Assembly: GCA_020086605.1 (NCBI GenBank)
Contig: JACBWW010000008.1
Location: forward strand, 15,402,714-15,466,713
Direction: 5' to 3'
Origin: Lanius collurio
Taxonomy: Eukaryota > Chordata > Aves > Passeriformes > Laniidae
Length of the DNA: 64,000 bases
This document shows, one piece after another, positions 40,253 to 52,300 of the stretch. The first letter of the stretch is position 1. Each line of letters begins with the position of its first letter. The position numbers and the translations under genes were made by a program. The notes beneath the pieces are model-generated. The model was not told the DNA's origin and ran no database searches. It was given only the letters and a program-made list of their open reading frames with translations.

Positions 40253-42784
40253 TACCTCTCTAAGCTCTCTCAGGTACCTGATTCAAGTCTCTAAGGAAAA
40301 CAGAGGGAGTTGAGGAATGAAAAAAATGGGATTGAATCTGAAGAGATTTGTCAAAATTGCTTTAACTGTACTGTGAATGAAGAAATCACAGATTCAAAAT
40401 TGATGGACATAACTGAAGCAGCTTTAGCCCTGCTATGTGCTGCCAGGAAGTTGTCAAGTTGTCTTGAGACACAGTTTTGGTGATACACTTGTCACCATTG
40501 GTGACCTCAATGTCACTCCAGCCATACATGCAATGGAGCGGGTAGCAGCCTCAGCAGTGGGACAGCAAGTACAAGTGAGAATTAAACACTAAGCAACAAA
40601 TTTCATGCCAGAGATAATACAGAATTAGGAGAAATTACTTTGCTTCTAAGCCATGAGGGACAGTGACCATGCAGTGCAGGATCCCATTCTGCAGTGAGGT
40701 GCTGCAAAACAACTGCATGAAAGGAAATAAACTGGGAGGTGTTCCCTAGCAAGAGAATTAGTGAGTCACCCCTGCACAAATCTGCCCTTGGGGTGGACTG
40801 TCTGGGGAGCACAAGAAGACCAGGGAGCAATTTTCATTCACTGCTTGCTTGTCAAATTTGCATTTACATAAAGCAGCAGTTAAATATCTGAGTTTGCTAT
40901 TTCCCCAAACAAGAAGCTTTTCTTCAGTTCCCTAGAAACCAGGGTTGCTCCTCACTCCTGGAAGACCCATGTCTGGCTCTCGTGCATAGCATGCCTGTAA
41001 GTGTGTAATTGCATGCACATATCCCTGTGCTCCCTGCCACCAGAGGCTGATGAAACACTGTGATTTCAGGAGAAGTCTCATGCAAAAACTGACCCATCCC
41101 TGCTGGTGCAGGGAGCATTGGCTAAAAATTCAAGAATAAATCAAATCTTGACTATTAAGAGGCCAACATGTTGAGACCACAGAACCACTAGGGCACACAG
41201 TGCTGGCCTGCTGGCACTTAGGCTGTGCTGGTGCTTCAAGCCCTGGTACACGGCGGAGGTGTGGCCTGGCCCTGAAGAAGTAGCCATTGAGGGTGCTTGC
41301 ACAGCCTTGCTTTCACCCTCCTGCCTCCCAGGGCCCTGACCCCTCTGTGCTGAGAAACCCCAGAATTAGCCACCTGAAAATCTTTCCAGGTGCAAACAAT
41401 GGCTGCATCTGTATCAATTGGCTGGGTGCAGGCCAGGATGTCCCTGCACACAGCAGCATCCCCAGCCCCTGCCCGTGTCCTCAGCAGCAGCATCCTGGCT
41501 GGGCCAGGAGTGCTCTGGGTGTGGGCTTGCTGTGCTCTGCAGACCTAGTGAGACTGCACTTGTCCCAGCCACATTATTGCAACATTTTCTCCACCCAGGA
41601 AAGCCAAAGAGACAGGTATTTTGGGATTATTTTTAAAAACAAATCTCCCAAGTCTATGAAAAAGGAATCTGCTTGACATCCAAAACAATGCTACTTCACA
41701 AAGACAACATAAAGAGAGAAAAGCATTCTATGAAGAATGGGACACTCGAACACATGTCTTAATCAGGGGGACCAACATGGATCCTTGACCACAGACTGTT
41801 TCCAGCATCGCTAGAAGAGTAGATGAGATGTCTGTGCTAAGTAAACAGCATCTGCCATCTCCACGGGCTGTTGGAAAGTGCTGACTAGCTGGTAAAGAGA
41901 TTAGCATTGTCTGACTCCTCTACTAATAACTGATTCGTTACCCAGACTTGGCAATGCCTTTGTAATTGTCAGTTAGAACTGCTGACATTCCTGAATATTG
42001 CTCCTCATATGTAAATAATATTTATTTAAGGGTACTGTGGACTCTGTTTTGATCCAACAAGTTCAAGTGAGATCACCTGGAAGGACCAAAACAAGTTTTA
42101 CCTCAGCTGGTATCTTCATTTCATATCAAACCTGTCATTATAATTGTTTCACTTACAAGGACATATTTTAAACCATATGCCTAAATTTTGGGAAGTATCT
42201 TGAGTTGGATTGGGATGGGTAAAGCTGCTTTGCAGTGGGTTTAGCCTTTGAGAAACCATTAAGCCACTCTACAGAAGAGTGAAGTTTGAGCAGAGCATTT
42301 ATTAGAAAAACAACTTTTTGAAAGGCAGAAATGTAGACAATTCCACATTCTTCTTAGAAAAAAATCTTATACTGAAAGCACACAGCTATGTTTTGTCTGT
42401 CATTTGTTTACGTAGGTTATATACCAACTAAGGAAAGTGCCTTTTCTGAAAATCTCGTCAGGGTTATTTAGGATACCGTCTTTTAAAATAGTCTGGGAAA
42501 AATATTCCGATTAAAATCATACACATGTAATTGTTTTAAGTTCAAAATATCAAAATATGAAGTAATGAAAAGTTGTGGTTTTATTCTGCTTTCCCCTATT
42601 TCAATTTCTTTATGCTTTTTTACTACAAGTCTGCTGAACAGATGGTCACTAGCTCTTGACAATGATACTTCACTAAGTCTTGGCAGGATGATGATGGCTC
42701 AATCACCCATTAATTCCATGGCGGATAATGGCTGAAAGCACCAGATCAGGTCACTCTTGTTGACCAGATTGTGCAAATCTGTAT
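40253..42784. other. Non-coding stretch, nothing recognised
   Basis: No gene is recognised. A GC-richer patch at about 41,200-41,640 has overlapping frames on both strands (129 codons at 41,287-41,676 plus, 85 codons at 41,236-41,493 minus), with no domain. The remainder is AT-rich unique sequence. Confidence 0.55.
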
Positions 42785-42814
42785 GGGGGAGGTGGGGGGG
42801 AGGGAGGGGGAGGG
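42785..42814 (+). repeat. G-rich tract with G-quadruplex motif
   Basis: The plus strand reads G5-A-G2-T-G7-A-G3-A-G5-A-G3. The last four runs (G7, G3, G5, G3) are separated by single A bases, which fits the standard G-quadruplex pattern of four runs of three or more G with very short loops. It lies in otherwise AT-rich sequence and is not followed by any recognised gene or promoter element. Confidence 0.95.
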
Positions 42815-45800
42815 TTTCACTGTTGCATTTGAAAGCTTTTTAATTTGAATGTGCAACATCCACATGTCAGTCATTTTGAGTCTCATCACAAATACCCACC
42901 CTGTTCTCATGTGATCCTCCCATCTGGTGAAAAAGCCTTAATATTTTTCACCTGCAATACAAAAATTGCTCTCATACATGATGGCTTTTCAATGAAAACC
43001 ACTATGGTGAGATGGTCATGACATAGATGTGATACCTGATCTTGAGTTGCAGCTGGAGGCCAAGATGCAACCCACCATAAACACTGACCCTGAAGGCATC
43101 ACACACCTGCCAGCTGGGTGCTGCACATCCCTGAGGGCTGGGCAGGCACCTGGGCAGCTGGTCTTTCTTTAGGGGCTGCAGCTGGGAAGTGGGCAATCCG
43201 TCCTGCAGGCAGCATGCAGAGGGAATGGGAATCACACATCATCTCAGTCTGCCTTCACCTGGAACGTAGCTTTGAAATGTCCCTATTTTCTACACAACAC
43301 AATTCTAAACAATTCTTCCATTTTAAAAAAGCAATTAGTGAAAGGAAAATGGCAGGTCACTGATAAATACTGCTATTTTGATTTTTTTCTAAAACAGAGA
43401 AATACAGAATAAATTTACTTGCTCAATTTCTTTCCTGCCTGCTTGCATTTTACCTTTTTCATGTGGTTGTGTGGACACACTGCAATCTATCTCACTAATG
43501 AATATAGGCAGTAGCAGTAGGCAGGGAGTTGCTTATTTGCATCCTTTGTACCTCTGTGTGAAATTCATTACCAGATTATGTAACACTGAAAGGCTCTTGG
43601 AAGGTGGTCAAAACACTTGAAAACCTGAGCAGTCACAGCTTGATTAATATCATGTGCAGGTCCGAGCTGTGGAGTCCTTATTCAGCCCTCACCAAAGCAA
43701 AACTCTCCATGCAGCCAGTGGCTGGGAAGAGACTCAGATTTGCAAGGAGAGTTGTCAAGCCAGGAGCCATCGCCTTCTACAGCGATACCTGGATTTAGCA
43801 ATTACCCCTAAGACAGGTAGAGGCACTCCAGCTGGTGCACAGGTGAAAATACTGTGGCAAAGGATTTTGGCATGTCAGGAGACCCCTAGCACTGCTTCCA
43901 ACAAAGATGAATGCTGATGTTAATGGCAGGCAGAGGAGGCCGCTGAGTCAGTGGTAGCCAAAACTCTCCCGGCTCTGTGATCTTCTTGAGTCACCTCCCC
44001 TGATCTGGGCCTGGCTGCTGTCAACACCTGGAATAAAAATAGCAGGGAAGCACAATGGAAAGGCAAAACAAAAAAGGGGACAGGCTTAGTGATGCATAAA
44101 AAGTACTCACACCCTCAGGGCTTGCTGATAGCACAGGCAGAGAAGATGAGCCTTCTCTCAGAAGGCACTGGCAACAGAGAGCTTTCCACACACAGCAGTT
44201 TGGTGACCCAAAGCCAGATGTCCTTCTCCTCAGGGACAGAACAAAACAAAAGATAGATTTGCATTGTAACCCTTGGAGGCAGGAAAGAATTAAATAATGT
44301 GACTTTTCTTTTATCAGTTGTGTACTACCTATGTTGAGCCTGGATGTTTTCAACTAGTGTGTCCAGTCATCTTGCAGTTTTTGATGACCAGTCACCAAAT
44401 GAGTGGTCACCCTGTTTCTAAACCATCTGTGCCACTCCACTTCTCTGGATGCTCCTGAAGTGAAAACCAGCAAAGTCCCAACACTGAGAAGACAGCTGGT
44501 ACAGCAAAGTTCAGATAATGACTAGAGCTTCTTCAAAATTCAAAGCCTTTGAACCCCTGGTCAGGACTAACATTCTTCTCTTTATGTTTTTAAGACATCT
44601 CACCAGTATATATGTTCTTTCTGAAATATCCATCTTCAACAAATGCCTGCCTAAACTGAGTCCCAATATTCTCCAGATATTTTTAATGAGCAGGGCAAAC
44701 AGGAATCCTGCACAATACCTGGTATCCAGCCAGCAAAGCTTTCCACTAGTGTCCTGTAGCCATACCAGGAGGAAGGCACAGGGTGCCAGTCCTCAGCATC
44801 CCTCCTGGCAGGAGCACCATCACCACTATACCCAATATGAGTCAGCCAAAGAGGACCCACTGGACAGCTCTGTTCAACCCTAGTCCTGCTGGTGGTCTGA
44901 TATAAGATGCTGAGATGATGTTTATGGAAAAAAAGGCACCCTTCCCTCTGCCCCAGGGCCTGAGGGTCCCTCTTGTTTGATGTGTTTGTAAATAAATCTC
45001 CATTTCCAAGGATACTGTTTCCTGTTAGACCCTATTAAACGCTCCTCTTCTTGTCCTGGCTTCCTGTGTTTGAAAGACCTGAACACTGTTTGTCATTTCA
45101 CCCTATCTAAATACCCCTAAATGAAGTAAAGGCTCATTTACAGCTACATGAAATAGATGTAAACAATGACGAATACAGTAACAAGCATGTGGAGAGATGA
45201 CCAGAGAGTTTCAGCTATGGGAACAAACCAGACCAGACCAGAGCAATGCTGTTGCAGGGGCCAGGACACATCCACTGAACCAACATTTCAGCGCTGAAAA
45301 AAGACTGAAAGGAATATCAGGGAAATGTTTTCATTCCACAGCTTCCAAATGTTTGGATAGATCTCCTACACCCCGTTATAAAGGAAAACATGTATAAGAA
45401 AATAAGTAAATTTCATTTTATTTATAAACAGGAGTGCTACCCTAAGGTACATTCTTTATTTTCTGAGAGTATTATCTTCTCCTTCCTATTCTTATGTAGC
45501 TTTAATTCCCTTCGTTTAATAGACACTTTCTACATGTGAGGATATGTATTTCAGCACAATAAACTGTGCGGAGCAAATCAGTATTTCTTCCTAGACATTT
45601 CCTTGCCATTCTCTACAAAGGCTTTCCCATACAGATTTCAAAGATCACCTCAGTGAATTGTTGACTTTGCTACAACTTTTTGAGTTCATCACCACCCACC
45701 CATTGAGTTGGGGTTCTGTTAGTCAAAAGTTCACATTGCGCAGCAGCAGAGCACTGTGTACCTGCTGCTACACAACATCATGTGGCACATGACATAAATT

Positions 45801-47866
45801 AGGCTGGTTATCAAGTTGGACAAATCCAAATCCTTCACTTAGGTGAAAGAAAATCTTTTGAATGTGAACTGAGAGTATTTAAAAGTAATTCATAGCACCA
45901 AAACATTTTTTTTTTTGAATTTATGACTGATTTGGAATAGGAGTAAAATTCAAAGACTTCACAGCATCTTCCAGCAATCTTCCAGCAGTAAGTAGAGTCA
46001 AAGTATTATGTTCATTTCCATTGCAATTAGCTTGCAATTGACATCTATACACTTAGGCTTTCATAGACAGTTTTAAGCTCAGTTTTCAAAAAAATCACCA
46101 ACCTAACAACTACGATTATCTTTCACAGGTTTTTCCACTGAATAGTCATGATGGCAAGGGAAAAATAAATTGAAAATATTGAAATTTAATTGGGTCATAG
46201 AATCAATGAATAAAATAATCATTTAATAAATTATGTTTCCATGGAAAAATCAGTCAGCTTGCTCTGATTCAATTATTTCCATCATACATAAATATTAAGG
46301 TCACTGTGAGTTTTGCCACTGACATCAGTGGGGCTCAGTACTTCCTCCTAAGAACTGATTAGTGGGAAGGTCAGATTTTTTACAGAAGGTTAAACACAGC
46401 AATTTAATGTTGCCAGTGTGAACTCCATCATACTGTTGAAAGATTAAGATTTTGCACCAAACAATGCCATGTGAACATGATTACTTTGATCAGGTCTTTA
46501 AAACAAATTGTTGAGAGTGAGGTTACATTTATCACTAGTCTGGAGACATTTATTGCCAAGTGCAGAAATTAACAGCTTTGAGAATGCTCGTAGGGTATCC
46601 TAGGTGCTAGTAAAAGTCTTTCTTCTTTTTTTTTTTTTTCTATTTTTTTTTTTTTTCAATTAAAAGTGTCGAACCTTGGATTTACACAAGTTATCAACTT
46701 TCTATTTCTACACAGTCCAGATGATCTTGCTTACTACTTTGTAAAACTGCTACTCAGGAAGGACAAGGATCCATCTTGTACTAATAAAGGCAGATTCTCT
46801 TACACAATCTTTTCAGCTATTGGTTAAACTACCCTGTGTGTCAAGTGTTAGAAATATCACATGAAGTCCCCAGTTCCTTTCCTTATTTTCCATTGTTATT
46901 TCTCTCCACACATGTTGACCCATGGTCTTTAATTGTAAACTTAGAACTGGCACCTTTCTAACTTTCATTTCAGTGTAAAATGAGGAAAACACACTCAAGA
47001 GATATCTGGATGTAAAACCTACTATCATATATATTTAGTGCTTATTGAGATTAAACATTGTTCCAGGGTTCCAAGAAGCACGTTTGTCACTGAGTAAAGG
47101 GTCTGTAGCAGGAAAAGGACAGGGAAGAGAAAAAGAGCAGAGAAGCTTCCATGTTAATACTGTTTTTCCAGAAGTAAGTTTGCAGCTAGTGTGTTCTGTT
47201 GAAAGCTAAAGAGGATTCAATTCAAGAAATATGTTGGCTCAAGAACAGTTTGTAAAGTGATTGTTCCTCCACTTCTGTGTTATTAATATATTATAATTGA
47301 CATTATACTCAGGTGATGAATGCTAAGAGGGAAGTGTTCCAGAAGTGCTTCTTGAGACAAGTAACAGTTGGATCTATTTGTTGCTATCCAAATAAGAGAT
47401 GCTTATGAGCATTTTCTTCCAAATAGAAAAAATTTTTAGGATTTACCATTGTCACTTTATGTCGTGATGACACAAATATTTTGAGGATAGGTGGCCAAGT
47501 CTATAAAGAAGGACATGAGAGTTACAGAACAGGAAAACAGGCAGTGAGTGGAGACCTCTTATCAGCAGCAAGTACATTGAATACTACACAGAATAGCACT
47601 GTGGTTAAAAATTGGTTCAATTCTGCTGACATTATTGTGCAGGCAAAGGCCACTGCTTTCTCCAAATTGTGCTCACATGCAGAGAGCGGCAGGCAGCTCA
47701 TGAAGATGACATTATTTCCTGACCTGTAGACTCTTTCCATGTTGCACAAGTGTGCTGAGTGCTTTAGGGAATCCAGGATCAAACACAGAAGCAAACACAT
47801 TTCCTAGCAGACAATCAAATTTTACAACTAGTAACTGAAACAGCAAGAAGGAACTAAAGCAATTGG
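42815..47866. other. Non-coding stretch, nothing recognised
   Basis: No gene is recognised. An AATAAA at 44,991-44,996 lies in a TGTTTGTAAATAAATC context, and the following 80 bases are pyrimidine-rich. This could be an unrecognised LTR or transcript end, but nothing upstream supports an exon. T tracts occur at 46,626-46,639 and 46,643-46,656. The AT-rich piece at 46,180-46,320 has no frame. Confidence 0.55.
46626..46656. repeat. Paired poly(T) tracts
   Basis: Two runs of 14 T are separated by CTA. This is low-complexity sequence with no adjacent retroposon body recognised. Confidence 0.93.
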
Positions 47867-47935
47867 AAAAAAAAACAAAAAAAAAAAAAAAAACAAACAA
47901 AAAAACCCCAAAAAACCCCAAAAAACCAAAAAACC
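47867..47935 (+). repeat. A-rich low-complexity tract with A6C4 units
   Basis: The tract is long A runs broken by single C, then by C4 and C2 at regular intervals, so that the middle part approximates an AAAAAACCCC repeat. The minus-strand frame through it translates to a Phe-rich artefact. The tract may be the tail of an old retroposon or a simple microsatellite. Confidence 0.93.
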
Positions 47936-48916
47936 ATAAGCACAAGGATCCACATCTTCATTACATGTAAATGTCATACTTCACCTAATACTAGTAAGGG
48001 AATATGAAAAATATTAAGTATTTGAAAGAAAATACAGGACTGAACTCTGTCAGGATTTAATTTTTGACAGGAAATCTTGTGTGAATTTCTATTTGCCTTA
48101 CCACAAGGGCTGGTGTTGATAGAGTCTTTTTATATACCTTCTTCTAAAGGTGGTGATCCAGCTTCCCTGCAACATCCCTTGCAGATATGAAGCCATAATC
48201 AAACACAAATGCAGACATCTGTTTTTCAAGTCTGCAACTAATTCATTTCCATGTAGGCAGAAGCTCTGCATTCAGAGAGGCCAGACTTCTCCTGGGCTCC
48301 CAGCCTCAGGCTTCCCTCTCACCCTAAGCCTCACAGTGCAATTTGCATGTCTGAATCTGCCACTGCTTGCAAAGGCGTAATCTTGCCATGAACTCACTAC
48401 AACAGGAGATCTCTTAGCTGTGCCAAGACAGCTGCAAGATGTGAGAGAAACCTGAGCAGATATGATTGCTATCAAGAAGATATTTCTAGTTTAGCAGCCT
48501 CGTGACAGACTGCTGCTTTCTCTCTCAAGCAAAAAAATGAAGCCATTATTCCTTGTATTCTTGCAGTTATTGAAGTAGTATGTCTCTGAGAGATTATTCT
48601 GATTGGAGCATTACCCTGAATCATTCTGTCTGCATCAGCAGATGTAAGCAGCCTTCTTTCTGGCCTTTCTTCCAGCAAATACTTTTGTTCAAGTGCATAT
48701 TTCTGGAAAAGTTGATTGAATATGGTGTATTCATTGCATGCACGCATTCTTTTCCCAACATGAATGTGAGTTCAAGCATCATATATTTCAACTCGTATTT
48801 CCCACAGATCATCAGATAACCTAATTTTTCAAATGTATTTCATTTTAAGGGCCTTCTGACATAGACTACATTCCCAGGGGTCTTCAGTTTTCTACAGCAT
48901 TCTTGCTTTTCCAAGA
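47936..48916. other. Non-coding stretch, nothing recognised
   Basis: Short overlapping frames with no domain, and no recognised repeat or RNA gene. Confidence 0.5.
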
Positions 48917-49335
48917 CATCCACCTGCATCCCGTGGACAACCCCACACTGCAGCAGCTGCTTACCTGAAGGAGGCTGTGACTTTGTGGGAAGCCCATGTT
49001 AGAGCAGGCTTCTGGCAGGATCTGTAACCCCATGAAGAGAGAAACCACAATGGAGCAGGGAATGATCATGAGGAGTCCTCACCCTAAGGAGGAAGGAATG
49101 GCAGTGACTACATGTGATATACTGGCTGCAACCCCAATTCTGAGTCCCCTGATGCTGCTTGTAGAAGAGGTCAGAGAAAACAGGAGTGAAGTTGAGCCTG
49201 GGAAGAAGAGAGGAGTAGGAGAAAGGTGGTTTTAGATTTAGTTTTTATTTCTTATTGTCCTACTCTGAATTGATTGGTAGTAAACCAAATTAATTCTCCT
49301 CTAGTTAAACCTGTTTCTCCTGTGACAGGTCTGTG
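48917..49335 (+). mobile_element. ERV LTR-like fragment related to the 17.5-18.5 kb element
   Basis: The segment shares an ordered series of blocks with the element at 17,535-18,511: 'ccacctgca' near 48,920, 'acctgaaggaggctgt' near 48,964, 'tgggaagccca' near 48,986, 'agcaggcttctggcaggat' near 49,003, and 'tttttatttcttattg' near 49,242. The orientation is the same. It also preserves the 'ggaatggcagtgactac' block, whose counterpart in the first element is diverged. The 5' part and the terminal part are missing. The many differences mean the two are separate old insertions, not the two LTRs of one provirus. Confidence 0.82.
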
Positions 49336-52300
49336 GGCTGGGAACTGGTCACATACTCATCTCTTGGCATCAGGGACTTCAAGAAGGACCTGGTTGTGCA
49401 GGATGACTGAAGCAACACTTGCAGCCTGCAAAAGCCTCTCCTCTAATGCATTTTTTACAACTTCTGAAATATTTAACACAATCTCCTTCTTGTGTTACTC
49501 TGTAGAAATTTTAATTAGTGGGGCTATTTCTGGGTGAAGTAATGCACCAGGGCTTTTCTCAGTGAGATGTTGGCTGGGATGCGTCTTTGCCCAACATGTC
49601 TCTGGCATGATCACCCCTGAGGAAAGTGTGACTCTCCAATGAAGTAGGGCCTCTCTTGGCCCTCAACAAGCCTGCCTCTATCGGAGATGGGTGGGCTGGT
49701 ACTTCAGAGCTGGATTCCTGCTCCTCTTACCGCTGAAGTACATTATCTACCCCAAAGTCTAAGACATGGAAGGAGAAGGCAACAATCATTCTCCCTAAAA
49801 CCAGGTTACCTATTTTGACACACCCTGCATGGCTGTGGATATCAAACTTTAATTTATTAACTTTTACATGCATGGGGTCAAATTTAGTCTTGCTAGTGCC
49901 ATTTAATTAAAGATAATGTTGCTGAACCCCTGGTTCAGGGCTGGAAACCGATGTTTAAACCATAAGCTGGTGAAACATTTCATGGTACTAAATGACTTGT
50001 GTACCCAGTGATGCAAAAGCTGACCTTTTAATCTACAGACAACCACAGTTAAAAATGCATCCGTATTCAAGCTGCTACGCAAATCTTTGGGAGTGACACT
50101 CCTGGGTTACATCCATGGAAATCAGATATGACAAAACAGCACTGCTCCTAAGGGTGTGCGACCCAAAGCCCAGCCGTTCTTCTGCACTGAATCCTGGCAG
50201 GCTTCCCTTGAGCCATCCCTTTGGCTCAATACAGAAAACTCCCTTTCAGTTTTGTATCTCCTGTCTTCAGGTAAATCTATAGAATGGCCATGAGTCAGAT
50301 ATCAGACATTACCAAGTATTTCAATGTGTCGCAACAGGAGGAAAGAAGTCCAAATTGTTTAGTAACTAGCAGAAGTCTGTGTTCACTGGTGCCAACATAT
50401 CTGTGCTCTTTGGGTCAGATCAAGGCACTTGAAGTGATAGCTTCAACATTACCAGAAATTTTCAGCCTCTTACCATCTGACAATACTATATGGGGGCTGG
50501 AGGCAGGAAAGACTTTGGCACAAACCAAATCCATCCAGTCTAACACAACCATTTCATTTGGGGTATATCTTAATCCCATCTTCCTGGTTTTTGCACATTT
50601 TTGGAACATCTGTATTGTTGTATAACAATGGTTTCTGCTAGCCTAGTTTATAGTCATCCCTAGTTCTCAAAGCAAAGAGCACCATCTGCCCTGGATTCTT
50701 CTGTGATACTACAGTGTGGGGAAAATAACAACAAACCCAAACTAGGAACATCCTTCATCTGTGAACTGTGAGGCAGAAGGTGAAAAGGGGAGGTGGTGGG
50801 AGCAGCTCCAAGGCTGAATCTCTCTTCCTGCCAAAGGTTCTGGAAATCACATTCCAGCTGGTTCACCACGCTCCCAAAGGCTGGCTGCATGTACACTCAA
50901 CAGAGCAGGCAATACAGTGTCGCACAAGAGTAATCAGGGAAGGAAATCAAATAGCCCTATTGGGAAGGCCCTCCAAGTGCTATAAACTTGTAGCAGTTAT
51001 TTAATCTCAGAGTCTAACAAAATATATCTGTTTTCTAAAACTCAATGTCTGAAGGCAAAGTGGGAGGCCTGCTCTCTCAGGATCCAGCACTAATGAGGAG
51101 GCTGTCACTCCAGAGAAAGGTGCCTTACTGGAGACACCCAGATAACAGCACACTTTGCAGGTGCTGCAGGGGCAGGGAAGAGATATTTGATGCATGATTA
51201 AACCTTGTGACATCCTTTGTTTAATACGGCCTGGAGAGCACAAAGCAGCTGAGGAGTGACAGGGGTAAAGTGATGGAAACATCAAAACAAGTCATAGATG
51301 GAAACACAAACTGCTGGAAGACATGCTCCGGAAGACCCCAGGTTGGTTCCCAGTGCCACAGCCCTCAGTACTGGCTCCTGCCCCACTACTTCACCAGGCC
51401 AGGCTGCTCTCATACACTCTGCCAAAGACCTAAGAGGATACACTCCTGGCAACACAAGGAAAAGTGAAGGGAATTGGCAAAACTCTCAAATTATAAAGAC
51501 TGCTAGGATATAATACAAAACCACTGGAATAAACAGGGATGAAATTGGCATTCCTGCTCTATAAACTGTGCCAGCATTTCTAAGTCTTGGCTGCCTGAAC
51601 TTTAGCTCTGGCTGAAAACTTCCATGTAACTATGGTAATGAGCATTTTTTAGGCCAATAACAATATCTCATGGGATGAAGAGTAGTATTTCCCAAGACAG
51701 ATATCTTGATCTCCAGCACAGTGCTGGGTATATTTTTGTAGCTAACGCATCGGTGTTAGCTTTATAACCGCAAACTATATGTACAGATCATGGCACAGGG
51801 TTTGTCTGCACGTTTTTTTTTTTTATCTTGCTTGTTTATTTAATGATTTATGGGCATCATAAAACACTGCTGCTCTGCATTTGAGATGTTCCAGGAGCAA
51901 ACAGAAGTGACTTGGAAGAGCTCCATATCTTTGCCTGTTGAGGAATGAGGAGTTCAGAGGTGTAGGCACTCCTTATGCCCTCATCTTCGGCCCTCATCAT
52001 GGGCATCTATGGAGTCCACTGGGATGGGACAAGTGAGCAAGGACACACAGGACTGAGCTCCTCCTTCATCACACCTGACTTCAGTTCAGCCTTTTTCCCA
52101 AGCAAGGCAGGACTTCCCTGTGTCCTCACAGGACTCCTGCATCCCACTTTATTGCCCACAAGTTTGGGAATGGGGTACTCTGACAAACTCTCACAAACTC
52201 TAGAGGAGCATTTCTTTTAGGGGAAGAGTTAAGGTTGTTGTGAAAGTGATATTGCAGAGGCCATGTCTCAAATTTCCCAATATTGAGAGGTTTAAGTCAA

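Noticed and set aside
46190..46215. Possible antisense CR1 start ('catagaatcaatgaat')
   Set aside because: The downstream sequence does not continue with any CR1 landmark, so the match is too short.
47712..47945. Phe-rich minus-strand frame resembling a membrane protein
   Set aside because: It is the translation of the A-rich low-complexity tract read on the other strand.
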